From Betaproteobacteria bacterium TMED156 (GTDB lineage: Bacteria > Pseudomonadota > Gammaproteobacteria > Burkholderiales > Burkholderiaceae_A), in assembly GCA_002171155.1 (NCBI GenBank), contig NHHF01000140.1, positions 1-11,675 on the forward strand: a DNA stretch of 11,675 bases, written 5' to 3'. The notes beneath the pieces were generated by a model. That model was not told where the DNA came from. It worked only from the letters and a program-made list of their open reading frames with translations, and did not search any database. A program made the translations under genes and the position numbers. Below, in pieces: positions 1 through 7,078 of the stretch; position 1 is the first letter of the stretch, and the number at the start of each line of letters is the position of its first letter.

Positions 1-13
1 ATTTGAAATTAAC

Positions 14-33
14 GATAATATCTAAATATTATC
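14..33. repeat. Perfect 8-bp inverted repeat upstream of ctpA
   Basis: GATAATAT at 14-21 and its exact reverse complement ATATTATC at 26-33 flank a 4-base spacer (CTAA). The stem is almost all A/T and no T-run follows, so it does not look like an intrinsic terminator. It lies 23 bases before the ctpA start. A reading frame entering from the left edge would stop at 23-25 inside the repeat, so this could be the tail of an upstream gene. Role unknown. Confidence 0.4.
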
Positions 34-56
34 TTAAACATAGGACTTAGAAAAAA

Positions 57-1481
57 ATGAGAAAATTTAAATCATTCAGTCTATTACTTGTTGGTTTGCT
101 AGGTGGTTTTTTTGTAAGTTTTACCCTAAACGTTGCTGCGGATAGAAGTAATTCTTCAGGACTTCCAATTGAAGATTTAAAAAAATTTGCAAGTGTTTAC
201 GGAGCAATTAAGTCAAATTATGTTGAAGACGTAAAAGATGCTAAGTTAATAAAGGGGGCAGTTAGTGGAATGCTCTCGGGATTGGATCCTCATTCCACAT
301 ATCTAGATGAAGATGCTTTCAAAGACTTACAAGCGGGGACTCAAGGCGAATTTGGTGGTCTTGGAATAGAAGTTGGTACTGAAGATGGACTTATCAAAAT
401 AGTCGCTCCAATCGAAAACACCCCTGCCGCAAGGGCTGGGGTCAAATCTGGTGATCTAATTATTAAAATTGATGATACTGCCACTAAAGGAATGAGTCTG
501 AGTGATGCTGTCAAACTAATGCGAGGAAAACCAAAAACTAGCATCATACTCACCGTTATTAGAGATGGAGAGTCATCCCCTATGGTATTTAATATAGTCA
601 GGGATATTATTCAGGTACAAAGCGTAAGATCTAAATTAATTAATAAAGAAATAGGTTTTGTTAGAATTTCTCAATTTCAAGAAAAGACTATTCAGAGTTT
701 GGTCACACATATTAATCGAGTAGTAAGCGAATCAAAAACGAACAACTCGTCATTAAAGGGGTTAGTCCTAGATCTAAGAAATGACCCTGGAGGATTACTT
801 CATGCTGCAGTAGGAGTTTCTGCTGCTTTCTTAGACCCTGGGTTACTGGTAGTATCCACTGACGGTAAGCAAGAGGAGGCTCAGCGAGAATTTTATGCAA
901 CTACAAAAGATTATAATAGAACTGGCAAAGATCCTCTGGATAATCTTGATCCAATCGCAAGATCCATACCCATGGTTGTTATAGTCAATGGAGGCTCTGC
1001 ATCAGCATCTGAAATAGTTGCAGGAGCATTGCAAGATCACAAAAGGGCCACAGTGCTCGGAACTCAATCATTTGGTAAAGGTTCAGTTCAAACGATATTA
1101 CCTTTGGGAAATAACACTGCTATCAAACTTACTACTGCTAGATACTATACTCCGTCTGGAAAAACTATTCAGGCTAAAGGAATCGAGCCTGATTTTTGGG
1201 TGGAGGAAACAGAGGAAGGAGATATTTCTGACAGATTGAGAATACGTGAAGCTGACCTAAATCGCCACCTTGAAGGAAACAAAGATGATAAAAATTTAAC
1301 AGATAGTTCAACTGATAATTCAAATAAAAATTCCAATTCAAAAATTGATAAATCCGAAAAAAATTCATCTAATAGAAAACCAATTGAGTTTGGTTCTGAT
1401 TCAGATTTTCAGTTAATTCAGGCCATGAACCATTTAAAAGGACTTACCGTAAAAACCAGTACTCCCTCTTCTCAAAAATAA
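57..1481 (+). CDS. ctpA: S41 family C-terminal processing peptidase (CtpA)
   Basis: This is a serine protease that cleaves proteins near their C-termini in the periplasm. Residues 1-28 look like a Sec signal peptide: a basic start, a hydrophobic core, and a likely cut after the V-A-A near residue 28. A PDZ domain follows at about 95-180, containing GGLGIEV and the GVKSGD loop. The S41 protease core occupies about 195-385. The Ser-Lys dyad is readable as S316 in the SASASE motif and K341 in FGKG, 25 residues apart as in E. coli Prc. Q345 follows in SVQ. The tail at 408-441 is Asn/Ser/Lys/Asp-rich low complexity, probably a flexible linker, before a short conserved-looking C-terminal end. The start is ATG with AGGA 11 bases upstream. 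moeB follows after 31 bases, probably in the same transcript. Family assignment is secure; the substrate is unknown. Confidence 0.95.
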   Translation: MRKFKSFSLLLVGLLGGFFVSFTLNVAADRSNSSGLPIEDLKKFASVYGAIKSNYVEDVKDAKLIKGAVSGMLSGLDPHSTYLDEDAFKDLQAGTQGEFGGLGIEVGTEDGLIKIVAPIENTPAARAGVKSGDLIIKIDDTATKGMSLSDAVKLMRGKPKTSIILTVIRDGESSPMVFNIVRDIIQVQSVRSKLINKEIGFVRISQFQEKTIQSLVTHINRVVSESKTNNSSLKGLVLDLRNDPGGLLHAAVGVSAAFLDPGLLVVSTDGKQEEAQREFYATTKDYNRTGKDPLDNLDPIARSIPMVVIVNGGSASASEIVAGALQDHKRATVLGTQSFGKGSVQTILPLGNNTAIKLTTARYYTPSGKTIQAKGIEPDFWVEETEEGDISDRLRIREADLNRHLEGNKDDKNLTDSSTDNSNKNSNSKIDKSEKNSSNRKPIEFGSDSDFQLIQAMNHLKGLTVKTSTPSSQK

Positions 1482-1512
1482 AAATTTATAATCATCAAAA
1501 AAAAACTCTGAG

Positions 1513-2271
1513 ATGATTCATGATGAAGAATCAATAGAAACTGATTTGCGTCACAGCAGACACATACTTCTTTCCAGACTTGATGAAGCTGGTGTTAAAA
1601 AAATTAGAGCAAGTAAAATCTTGATAATTGGTGCTGGAGGTCTTGGATGTCCAGTTGCACAGTATATGGCTGCAGCTGGTGTAAAACTAATTACATGGGT
1701 GGATCCGGATGTCGTTGATGGATCTAATTTACCGCGTCAGGTTCTTTTCGGACCACAAAATATTGGTGAATATAAGGTCATAGCAGGTAAAAACTACCTG
1801 CAAAGAATAACCAATGAGCAAAAAATCAATGCCTTAACCGAGGCTGCGAATAAAGACAATTTAAGGCAGTGGGTAATTGAAGCTGATGTTGTTCTTGATT
1901 GTACAGACCAATTTAAAACCAAACATTTACTTAATAAAACTTGTTACGAATTGAAACGTACCTTAGTAATTGCATCAGCAATAGAGTGGGCTGGACAACT
2001 TCAAGTCATTGATCCCAACCAGGCTGAAGCGGCTTGTTACGCATGTATTTTTGATCCAGATGAAAAAGTTAAAGAAGCTGCTTGTGGTGCTTATGGTGTA
2101 TTTTCTACAGCAGTTGGCACAATGGGGTTGTTACAAGCGAATGAAGCACTTAAGATAGTCGCTGGTATTAAACCAGAAACGGGAAGAATGTTTTTGTTTG
2201 ACTCATTTAAGCTGAGATTTGATGAAATTAGAATAAATAAAAGGGACAATTGCCCTGTTTGTAAAACCTAA
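1513..2271 (+). CDS. moeB: MoeB/ThiF/HesA-type sulfur-carrier adenylyltransferase
   Basis: This is an E1-like enzyme that adenylates the C-terminal Gly-Gly of a sulfur carrier protein (MoaD for molybdopterin, ThiS for thiamine). The Rossmann nucleotide loop GAGGLG is at 40-45. The ATP-site signature NLPRQ (N72, R75, Q76) and K88 follow, then D132 in DCTD. Zinc ligands are present as two CxxC pairs: C175/C178 and C247/C250. C191, in the AACGAYG segment, sits where the family carries its conserved cysteine. At 252 residues it is full length and has no C-terminal rhodanese domain, so it is the short form. Sequence alone does not separate MoeB from ThiF; the moeB name rests on the ctpA neighbourhood usual in Betaproteobacteria. 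No strong ribosome site is seen before the ATG. The stop codon overlaps the stop of the opposing HAD gene. Confidence 0.88.
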   Translation: MIHDEESIETDLRHSRHILLSRLDEAGVKKIRASKILIIGAGGLGCPVAQYMAAAGVKLITWVDPDVVDGSNLPRQVLFGPQNIGEYKVIAGKNYLQRITNEQKINALTEAANKDNLRQWVIEADVVLDCTDQFKTKHLLNKTCYELKRTLVIASAIEWAGQLQVIDPNQAEAACYACIFDPDEKVKEAACGAYGVFSTAVGTMGLLQANEALKIVAGIKPETGRMFLFDSFKLRFDEIRINKRDNCPVCKT

Positions 2272-2942
2272 GTCCTGACAAGATCAGATATTTTTTTTAT
2301 CTTCCTATCTATAAAAATTGGTGTAAGAAACTGAGCAATCCTACTTTGTGATCTGTAACATTGGGCCCAAATAGTTTTACAACCCAATTTCTTTGCAGAT
2401 TTTAAATTTTTTAAACAGTCATCTACTACGGTTACTTCTGAAGCTTTAACCCCAGATAGTCTTACCAATCTTTTCCACTGAACTATATTTGGTTTTGGCT
2501 TAATTCCAGCTGAGGCTCTCATTTTTTCTATGGGAATGATTCTTTCAAAACAAGATTTTATTTTTAAAATTTTTAAAACATTGTGAGCATATTTTTTTGG
2601 CGAATTTGTCACAAGCCATTTTCTACCTTTCAGATTTTTTAATCTCTTTGATAAATTTTTATTTGCAATGACGTTAATTGATAACTCATCAAGAGTATGA
2701 GTTTGGCCTAAGAAGTTTGAAACTGAAATGGCATGTAATTTTTCCATGCCAACAACTGTAGCTCCAAATTTTTTCCAATAGTTTTTTCTTATCTCGTCTG
2801 CTTTTTTTTTATCGACTTTAAGAAGTTTTTGAATCTCAATGGTCATCATCACATCAATCATTTTTAGTGGACCGTTTGAAGCATCATGAAGAGTGTCATC
2901 TAAGTCAAAAAACCAGCACAAATTTTTTTTTGCTATTATCAA
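2268..2942 (-). CDS. HAD-superfamily hydrolase, pyrimidine 5'-nucleotidase type
   Basis: This is a predicted cytoplasmic phosphatase of the haloacid dehalogenase superfamily, closest by eye to the SDT1/pyrimidine 5'-nucleotidase group, which dephosphorylates pyrimidine or modified nucleoside monophosphates. Motif I is FDLDDTL at 12-18 (nucleophile D13, acid D15). Motif II is T112-N113. Motif III is K148 in GIKPKP. Motif IV is D174-D175. The helical cap lies between motifs I and II (about 20-105). The first codon is TTG, and its four bases TTGA contain the argB stop (TGA), a -4 overlap typical of translational coupling. No ATG occurs before motif I, and motif I begins only at residue 12, so this start is well supported. 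At the other end its TAG overlaps the moeB TAA. The protein is very lysine-rich. The exact substrate is unproven. Confidence 0.85.
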   Translation of the reverse strand: MIIAKKNLCWFFDLDDTLHDASNGPLKMIDVMMTIEIQKLLKVDKKKADEIRKNYWKKFGATVVGMEKLHAISVSNFLGQTHTLDELSINVIANKNLSKRLKNLKGRKWLVTNSPKKYAHNVLKILKIKSCFERIIPIEKMRASAGIKPKPNIVQWKRLVRLSGVKASEVTVVDDCLKNLKSAKKLGCKTIWAQCYRSQSRIAQFLTPIFIDRKIKKISDLVRT

Positions 2943-3850
2943 TGTGCTTTGATCATTGTCCCAATACCTTCATCAGTTAAAACTTCCAATAAAAGGCAAT
3001 TGGAGACTCTGCCATCAATAATATGCACAGAGTGAACTCCACTTTTAGCAGCTTCTAACGCAGATTTTATTTTTGGTAACATGCCTCCTGAAATCATTTT
3101 GCTCTTTACCAATTTATCAATTTTATTAGCAGTTAAGCCAGTTATTAAGTTGCCTTTTTCATCGAGAACACCAGGAGTATTAGTTAACAAAATAAGTTTT
3201 TCAGCTTGTAAAATTTCGGCTAATTTTCCAGCCACAACGTCTGCATTAATGTTATAAGTTTCTCCACTAGAGCCTGAGGCAATTGGGGCAATAACTGGAA
3301 TAAAACCATCTGAAACAAGGGATAGAAGAATATTAGGGTCAACTTTGTGTATGTCACCAACGTGTCCCAAATCAATTGGCTTTTCATCAACCTTTTCAGA
3401 AGTTACATGCAGTTTTTTTGCTTTAATTAAATTACCATCTTGCCCTGTTAGGCCAACTGCTTTACCACCTGAATGGTTTATTAATTCAACAAGTTCCTTG
3501 TTAACCTTTCCTGCAAGTACCATTTCAACAATATCCATTGTCTCTGTGTCAGTCACTCTGAGCCCATTGACAAATTCTGGCTTTTTATTAAGCTTTGTTA
3601 AGTAACTTTCAATTTGGGGACCACCTCCATGAATAACAATGGGGTTAATTCCGACTGATTTCAACCAAGTTAAATTATGAGCAAAGCTATCTTTTAAATT
3701 ATCATCAATCATGACATTACCACCTAACTTAACTACAATCGTTTTGCCATTGAATTTTTTAATGTATGGTAAAGCCTGCGCAAGTATTTTAGCTTTTAAT
3801 TCTGCTGAATTTATATTTTTTTCAGGTGAAGAATGAGTTTTTTGATCCAT
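2939..3850 (-). CDS. argB: Acetylglutamate kinase
   Basis: This enzyme phosphorylates N-acetyl-L-glutamate with ATP, the second step of the acetylated arginine pathway, in the cytoplasm. It belongs to the amino acid kinase family. The phosphate-binding KLGGN is at 41-45, HGGGPQ at 74-79, and the substrate-site NGLRVTD with R98 at 95-101. The YNINAD segment (N200, N202, D204) and ISGGMLPK ending at K260 follow. At 303 residues it is longer than the roughly 258-residue E. coli enzyme. The excess is an N-terminal segment of about 35 residues, whose part at 15-32 reads as a helix; in known family members such a helix goes with hexamers inhibited by arginine. The start ATG follows dksA after only 9 bases, and that gap carries AAGGA. 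The stop overlaps the HAD start. Confidence 0.96.
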   Translation of the reverse strand: MDQKTHSSPEKNINSAELKAKILAQALPYIKKFNGKTIVVKLGGNVMIDDNLKDSFAHNLTWLKSVGINPIVIHGGGPQIESYLTKLNKKPEFVNGLRVTDTETMDIVEMVLAGKVNKELVELINHSGGKAVGLTGQDGNLIKAKKLHVTSEKVDEKPIDLGHVGDIHKVDPNILLSLVSDGFIPVIAPIASGSSGETYNINADVVAGKLAEILQAEKLILLTNTPGVLDEKGNLITGLTANKIDKLVKSKMISGGMLPKIKSALEAAKSGVHSVHIIDGRVSNCLLLEVLTDEGIGTMIKAH

Positions 3851-3859
3851 AATCCTTAG

Positions 3860-4282
3860 TCAAACACCAAATTGACGTTGCCTTTTTTCTCTTCGCTGTT
3901 GTGCCTCTATTGAGAGCGTTGCAGTAGGTCTAGCAAGAAGACGCTTAAGACCAATTGGATCACCTGATTCATCACAATAGCCGTACTCACCTCTGTTAAT
4001 TCTACCTATAGCCTGTTCGATTTTTTTTAGAAGTTTCCTTTCTCTATCTCGCGTTCTTAACTCAAGAGAATTTTCTTCTTCAATTGAAGCTCGATCAGCA
4101 GGATCAGGAAAAATATCAGTCTCCCTTAAATGTTCTGTTGTTTCATCGGCATTCAACCTAAGTTCCTCTGCTAACCCTAGCAACCTTTTTTTGAAAAAAT
4201 CAAGTTGGAGTGAATTCATATAATTTTCAGGTGAATCATTTAAAAGATCTTCCTCGTTCGCAATAACTTTCATATTACTCAT
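3860..4282 (-). CDS. dksA: RNA polymerase-binding transcription factor DksA (cysteine-poor form)
   Basis: DksA enters the RNA polymerase secondary channel and, with ppGpp, reprograms promoters in the stringent response. The coiled coil runs from about 25 to 95, and its tip carries DPADRAS with D60, D63 and A65, matching D71, D74 and A76 of E. coli. The C-terminal globular part has only one of the four zinc cysteines: C103 remains, while the other three positions are S106, S124 and A127. The rest of the domain (GEYGYC, GLKRLLARPTATLS) is intact, so this is a zinc-independent variant, not a damaged gene. Two nearby ATGs are possible (4282 and 4273); neither has a clear ribosome site. The 110-bp AT-rich gap separating it from xerC probably carries its promoter, but I cannot pick convincing boxes. 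argB follows 9 bases later. Confidence 0.95.
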   Translation of the reverse strand: MSNMKVIANEEDLLNDSPENYMNSLQLDFFKKRLLGLAEELRLNADETTEHLRETDIFPDPADRASIEEENSLELRTRDRERKLLKKIEQAIGRINRGEYGYCDESGDPIGLKRLLARPTATLSIEAQQRREKRQRQFGV

Positions 4283-4392
4283 CCGTAAATCTAAAAAAAT
4301 TTAACTATTAACTTATAATTTTACATTACATAGCTATAAAAACTATTTACGCAGTTAAAAATTATTCATAAATTCAATTAACAACAATTTAG

Positions 4393-5382
4393 TCAGTTAA
4401 TCTTATTTGTATTTTTTTTTAATTGTGCTCTTGGATGAGTTAAATCATAAACTTCAGACAGGTGTTGAAAATCTAATTTTGTATATATTTGAGTGCTGGA
4501 TATTTTGGAATGGCCCAATAACTCCTGCACGGCCCTTAAGTCTCCACTTGACTGAAGTAAGTGACTAGCAAAAGAGTGTCTCAACATGTGAGGATGAACG
4601 GACTGTCCACTATTGTTATTTTGCGAATGAACCTCGAATCTTCTTTGTATTCCTCGTGATGATAATCTACTACCATTTTTGTTAATGAATAATGCTTTCT
4701 CGGAAATATGAAGTTTTTTTAATTCAACTAAATATTCTCTGACTCTAAGCCAATTGGAAATAGCTTTAACAGCCGGTTTTCCAACTGGAACTCTTCGACG
4801 ACGGGACCTTTTACCAAAAACTTCAACAAAACCACTTTCAATATCAACCCAACCCTTGTTAAATGAATCCGACTTTAAGTCTAAATTCACAACTTCGGAA
4901 ACCCTAATTCCTGATGAATACATCAATTCAAATATTGCTTTGTCTCTAACCAACAACCAGTTGGAGTCTGAAGCCTGTATAGAATTTACAAAATTAACCG
5001 CTGCATCCACGGATAAAGCTTTTGGAAGGAGTTTATTCATTTTTGGAGACTTAATATTTCTTAAAGGATTGGATCCAATATCAAAACCCAAATCCACACT
5101 GTTCTCAAAAATCCAATCTAGGAAAACTCTCCATGATGATAGCTTTCGGGAAATTGACCTAGATGATAAATTCTGATTTCTCATTTCTATAATGTAGCTT
5201 CTAAACATAGCTTGGCTAAAAAATGGAAAATTTTGAGTGCCATAAAAATCCCTAGATATTTTTTTTTGGAGAACCTTCAGATCACTCTCATAGGCTTTAA
5301 TAGTCAATTTAGAGTGCCTTTTGACCTTCTCCTTAATTGAAAGAAATTTGTCTACTGAAATTTTAAGTTTATTTAGATCCAT
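4393..5382 (-). CDS. xerC: Tyrosine recombinase XerC
   Basis: This is the site-specific recombinase that, with XerD, resolves chromosome dimers at dif near the division septum. Numbered from the ATG at 5382 (329 residues), the catalytic set is complete: R160 in SGIRVSE, K191 in GKRSRR, H265 and R268 in HPHMLRHSF, H291 in LLGH, and the nucleophile Y300 in IYTKLD. The H-R-H-Y spacing is identical to E. coli XerC. The Arg-Lys and Lys-His intervals are each about 6-7 residues longer. The N-terminal SAM-like core-binding domain spans about 10-105. A TTG at 5394 in the same frame would add four residues; the ATG is preferred, although neither has a good ribosome site. It lies between DUF484 (23-base gap) and dksA, in the dapF-DUF484-xerC order shared by many proteobacteria. 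No phage or integron genes lie beside it. Confidence 0.93.
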   Translation of the reverse strand: MDLNKLKISVDKFLSIKEKVKRHSKLTIKAYESDLKVLQKKISRDFYGTQNFPFFSQAMFRSYIIEMRNQNLSSRSISRKLSSWRVFLDWIFENSVDLGFDIGSNPLRNIKSPKMNKLLPKALSVDAAVNFVNSIQASDSNWLLVRDKAIFELMYSSGIRVSEVVNLDLKSDSFNKGWVDIESGFVEVFGKRSRRRRVPVGKPAVKAISNWLRVREYLVELKKLHISEKALFINKNGSRLSSRGIQRRFEVHSQNNNSGQSVHPHMLRHSFASHLLQSSGDLRAVQELLGHSKISSTQIYTKLDFQHLSEVYDLTHPRAQLKKNTNKIN

Positions 5383-5405
5383 TTTTTTACACAAAATCTA
5401 CATAA

Positions 5406-6185
5406 CTAATTCGAAACAACAATAGAAGAAATTATTTCAGAAATACTTTCTAGAAAAATTGTTCCTACGTTACCGTCAAATCTGGCTCTATCCTCAGAAA
5501 TAATAATAAGTGAACCGAAGGTACTTTTAAAGTTTTTATGGGTAAGTGGAATCAAGGCAAGAGAGCCATGTTTCTTTAAATGATTGATAGGCTGATTTAT
5601 TGTGGATTTTTTTTCTTGATTCTCAGAAACAAACTCACTTTTCTCCAATAACTCAAACCATACTTTGGCTTTTGTTGATGATGTGGGTAATAATTTTGTT
5701 TGATTTAAATTTCTTACTGAAGCATTTAATGAATTATCTCCTTTAATTATAAAGTCACTAAAAAAGTTATATTTATGGTTAGCTTCAGAAAGTAATACAA
5801 TAGTTACAAAATCCACTTCGAATTGTGAACACAATAAATCAAAAATTTTATTTACTAAATCATTTTTTGTTTTTAATTCAAATAAATTTTTTGTCCAACT
5901 TACAAAATTGCTAAAAACTTTTTCATTTGATTCTGCATTATTTATTAAATGATCGAATTTCCTTTCATAATCAGCAATTTTTGTTTTTAAATTTATATTC
6001 TGTTTTTCTAGTAATGACTCAGTTGAACCAATATTTGTGTGTGGGAAATTTATTTTGTTCAATAAATCTTGATTCGTTTTAAAAAAATCATGGTTTTCTG
6101 TGAGATAGTTTCTTACAAATTTTTCATTGTCTTCTTTGTTTCTATATAGGTTAGATTGGAGTTCGATTTTTTTTTCTATTGTCAT
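5406..6185 (-). CDS. DUF484 family protein
   Basis: This is a conserved protein of unknown function usually found between dapF and xerC. The family's N-terminal signature is visible at about 23-62: a V-x-x-YL start, the DFF segment, LL, then a PH motif and SLLEKQ. A predicted coiled coil follows at about 57-85. The C-terminal half (about 100-255) reads as an alternating helix/strand GAF-like fold ending in a hydrophobic helix, and I see no membrane segment. Its ATG shares the four bases ATGA with the dapF stop, indicating translational coupling. Asn, Lys and Ser are abundant, matching the AT-rich genome. No catalytic residues can be named, and a sensory or protein-interaction role is only what the GAF-like fold suggests. 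Confidence 0.85.
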   Translation of the reverse strand: MTIEKKIELQSNLYRNKEDNEKFVRNYLTENHDFFKTNQDLLNKINFPHTNIGSTESLLEKQNINLKTKIADYERKFDHLINNAESNEKVFSNFVSWTKNLFELKTKNDLVNKIFDLLCSQFEVDFVTIVLLSEANHKYNFFSDFIIKGDNSLNASVRNLNQTKLLPTSSTKAKVWFELLEKSEFVSENQEKKSTINQPINHLKKHGSLALIPLTHKNFKSTFGSLIIISEDRARFDGNVGTIFLESISEIISSIVVSN

Positions 6186-7051
6186 AGTGTAATTTTTCCT
6201 CTAAAAACTTCTCTTGCAGGGCCAGACATAAAAACAGAATCATTCAGATCTCCGGACCAGCTGATATTTAATATTCCTCCAGGAAGATTTACTTCAATGG
6301 AATTTTTCTTGCTTAGAATTCCTTTTGCAATTCCACAAACAGCAGCTGCACATGCACCCGTTCCACATGCTAACGTTTCACCAACTCCTCTTTCAAAAAC
6401 TCTCAAAGCAATTCTTTCTGAATCTAATACTTTAGAAAAACCAAGATTTACACTTTTAGATAGAAGATTAGATTCTTCAATATGAGTGACAATTTCATTT
6501 AAATTTAAATCATTGATAGAGTTCATCTCTATAACTATATGTGGGTTTCCCATAAAGACTGGGGCTAAGTGAAGTTCACAGTTATTCCATGGAACTAAAT
6601 AAATTTCTTGATCGTTAACTTTCTTCTTTGTGAATAATCTTGTATTTAATCCGATAAAGGATGCATTTAGTTTAGGAGAGGACATCTGAACTTGAATACT
6701 ATTGTCATCTAAAACATTGGCATAAATAACGCCGGCTTTCGTCATTAAACTTACACGATTTCCGTTAATAAAACCCGAATCGTGAAGAAACTTAACAATG
6801 CATCTGGCACCATTGCCACATTGTTCAACTTCAGAACCATCAGCATTAAATATCCTGTAAATAAAATCAGCTTCACTTCCTTCGTGAACATCTACAGTTA
6901 ATATTTGATCAGCTCCAATTCCAAAATGGCGATCAGCAATTAGTTTTAAATGATATGAAGTCAAATTGGATGAAGTGCCAAGATCCAAAAGTGAACTCAA
7001 AACAACAAAATCATTACCTGCACCTTGCATCTTTATGAATGATAGGTTCAT
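6182..7051 (-). CDS. dapF: Diaminopimelate epimerase
   Basis: This enzyme converts LL- to meso-diaminopimelate, the precursor of lysine and of the peptidoglycan cross-link residue, without a cofactor. The N-terminal signature FIKMQGAGNDFVV is at 5-17. The two catalytic cysteines are C78 in QCGNGARC and C229 in ACGTGAC. Other substrate-site residues are N13, N69 in FNADGSE, N169 in GNPH, N203 in VNLGF, and E219/R221 in FERGVGET. At 289 residues it is slightly longer than the 274-residue E. coli enzyme; the extra length lies mostly in loops at about 135-160 and 175-195. The start ATG has a GGTGA-like ribosome site about 8 bases upstream and lies 27 bases after the lpxL stop. The stop overlaps the DUF484 start, so lpxL-dapF-DUF484-xerC probably form one leftward operon. 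Confidence 0.97.
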   Translation of the reverse strand: MNLSFIKMQGAGNDFVVLSSLLDLGTSSNLTSYHLKLIADRHFGIGADQILTVDVHEGSEADFIYRIFNADGSEVEQCGNGARCIVKFLHDSGFINGNRVSLMTKAGVIYANVLDDNSIQVQMSSPKLNASFIGLNTRLFTKKKVNDQEIYLVPWNNCELHLAPVFMGNPHIVIEMNSINDLNLNEIVTHIEESNLLSKSVNLGFSKVLDSERIALRVFERGVGETLACGTGACAAAVCGIAKGILSKKNSIEVNLPGGILNISWSGDLNDSVFMSGPAREVFRGKITL

Positions 7052-7078
7052 ACAATTTCACCATAAATTTGAAAATTT

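Noticed and set aside
2275..2298. Possible terminator for moeB: CTGA - 5-base loop - TCAG, then a run of eight T after ATA
   Set aside because: The stem is only 4 bp, is separated from the T-run, and lies inside the end of the HAD coding region where T-runs reflect lysine codons on the other strand.
3860..4282. DksA as a decayed gene because of missing cysteines
   Set aside because: The frame is intact, the tip residues and the rest of the C-terminal domain are conserved, and cysteine-poor DksA is a known form.
4283..4392. Promoter or small RNA in the xerC-dksA gap
   Set aside because: A promoter for dksA is likely, but the sequence is so A/T-rich that several box pairs fit equally poorly; the only hairpin-like piece is the short ATAGCTAT palindrome at 4330-4337.
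4393..5382. Tyrosine recombinase as a sign of an integrated element
   Set aside because: It sits in the conserved dapF-DUF484-xerC order and has XerC catalytic spacing; no attachment-site repeats, phage or cassette genes are nearby.
6156..6485. Open frame on the plus strand opposite dapF
   Set aside because: It is antisense to a clearly conserved enzyme, has no ribosome site or recognisable domain, and mirrors dapF codon structure.
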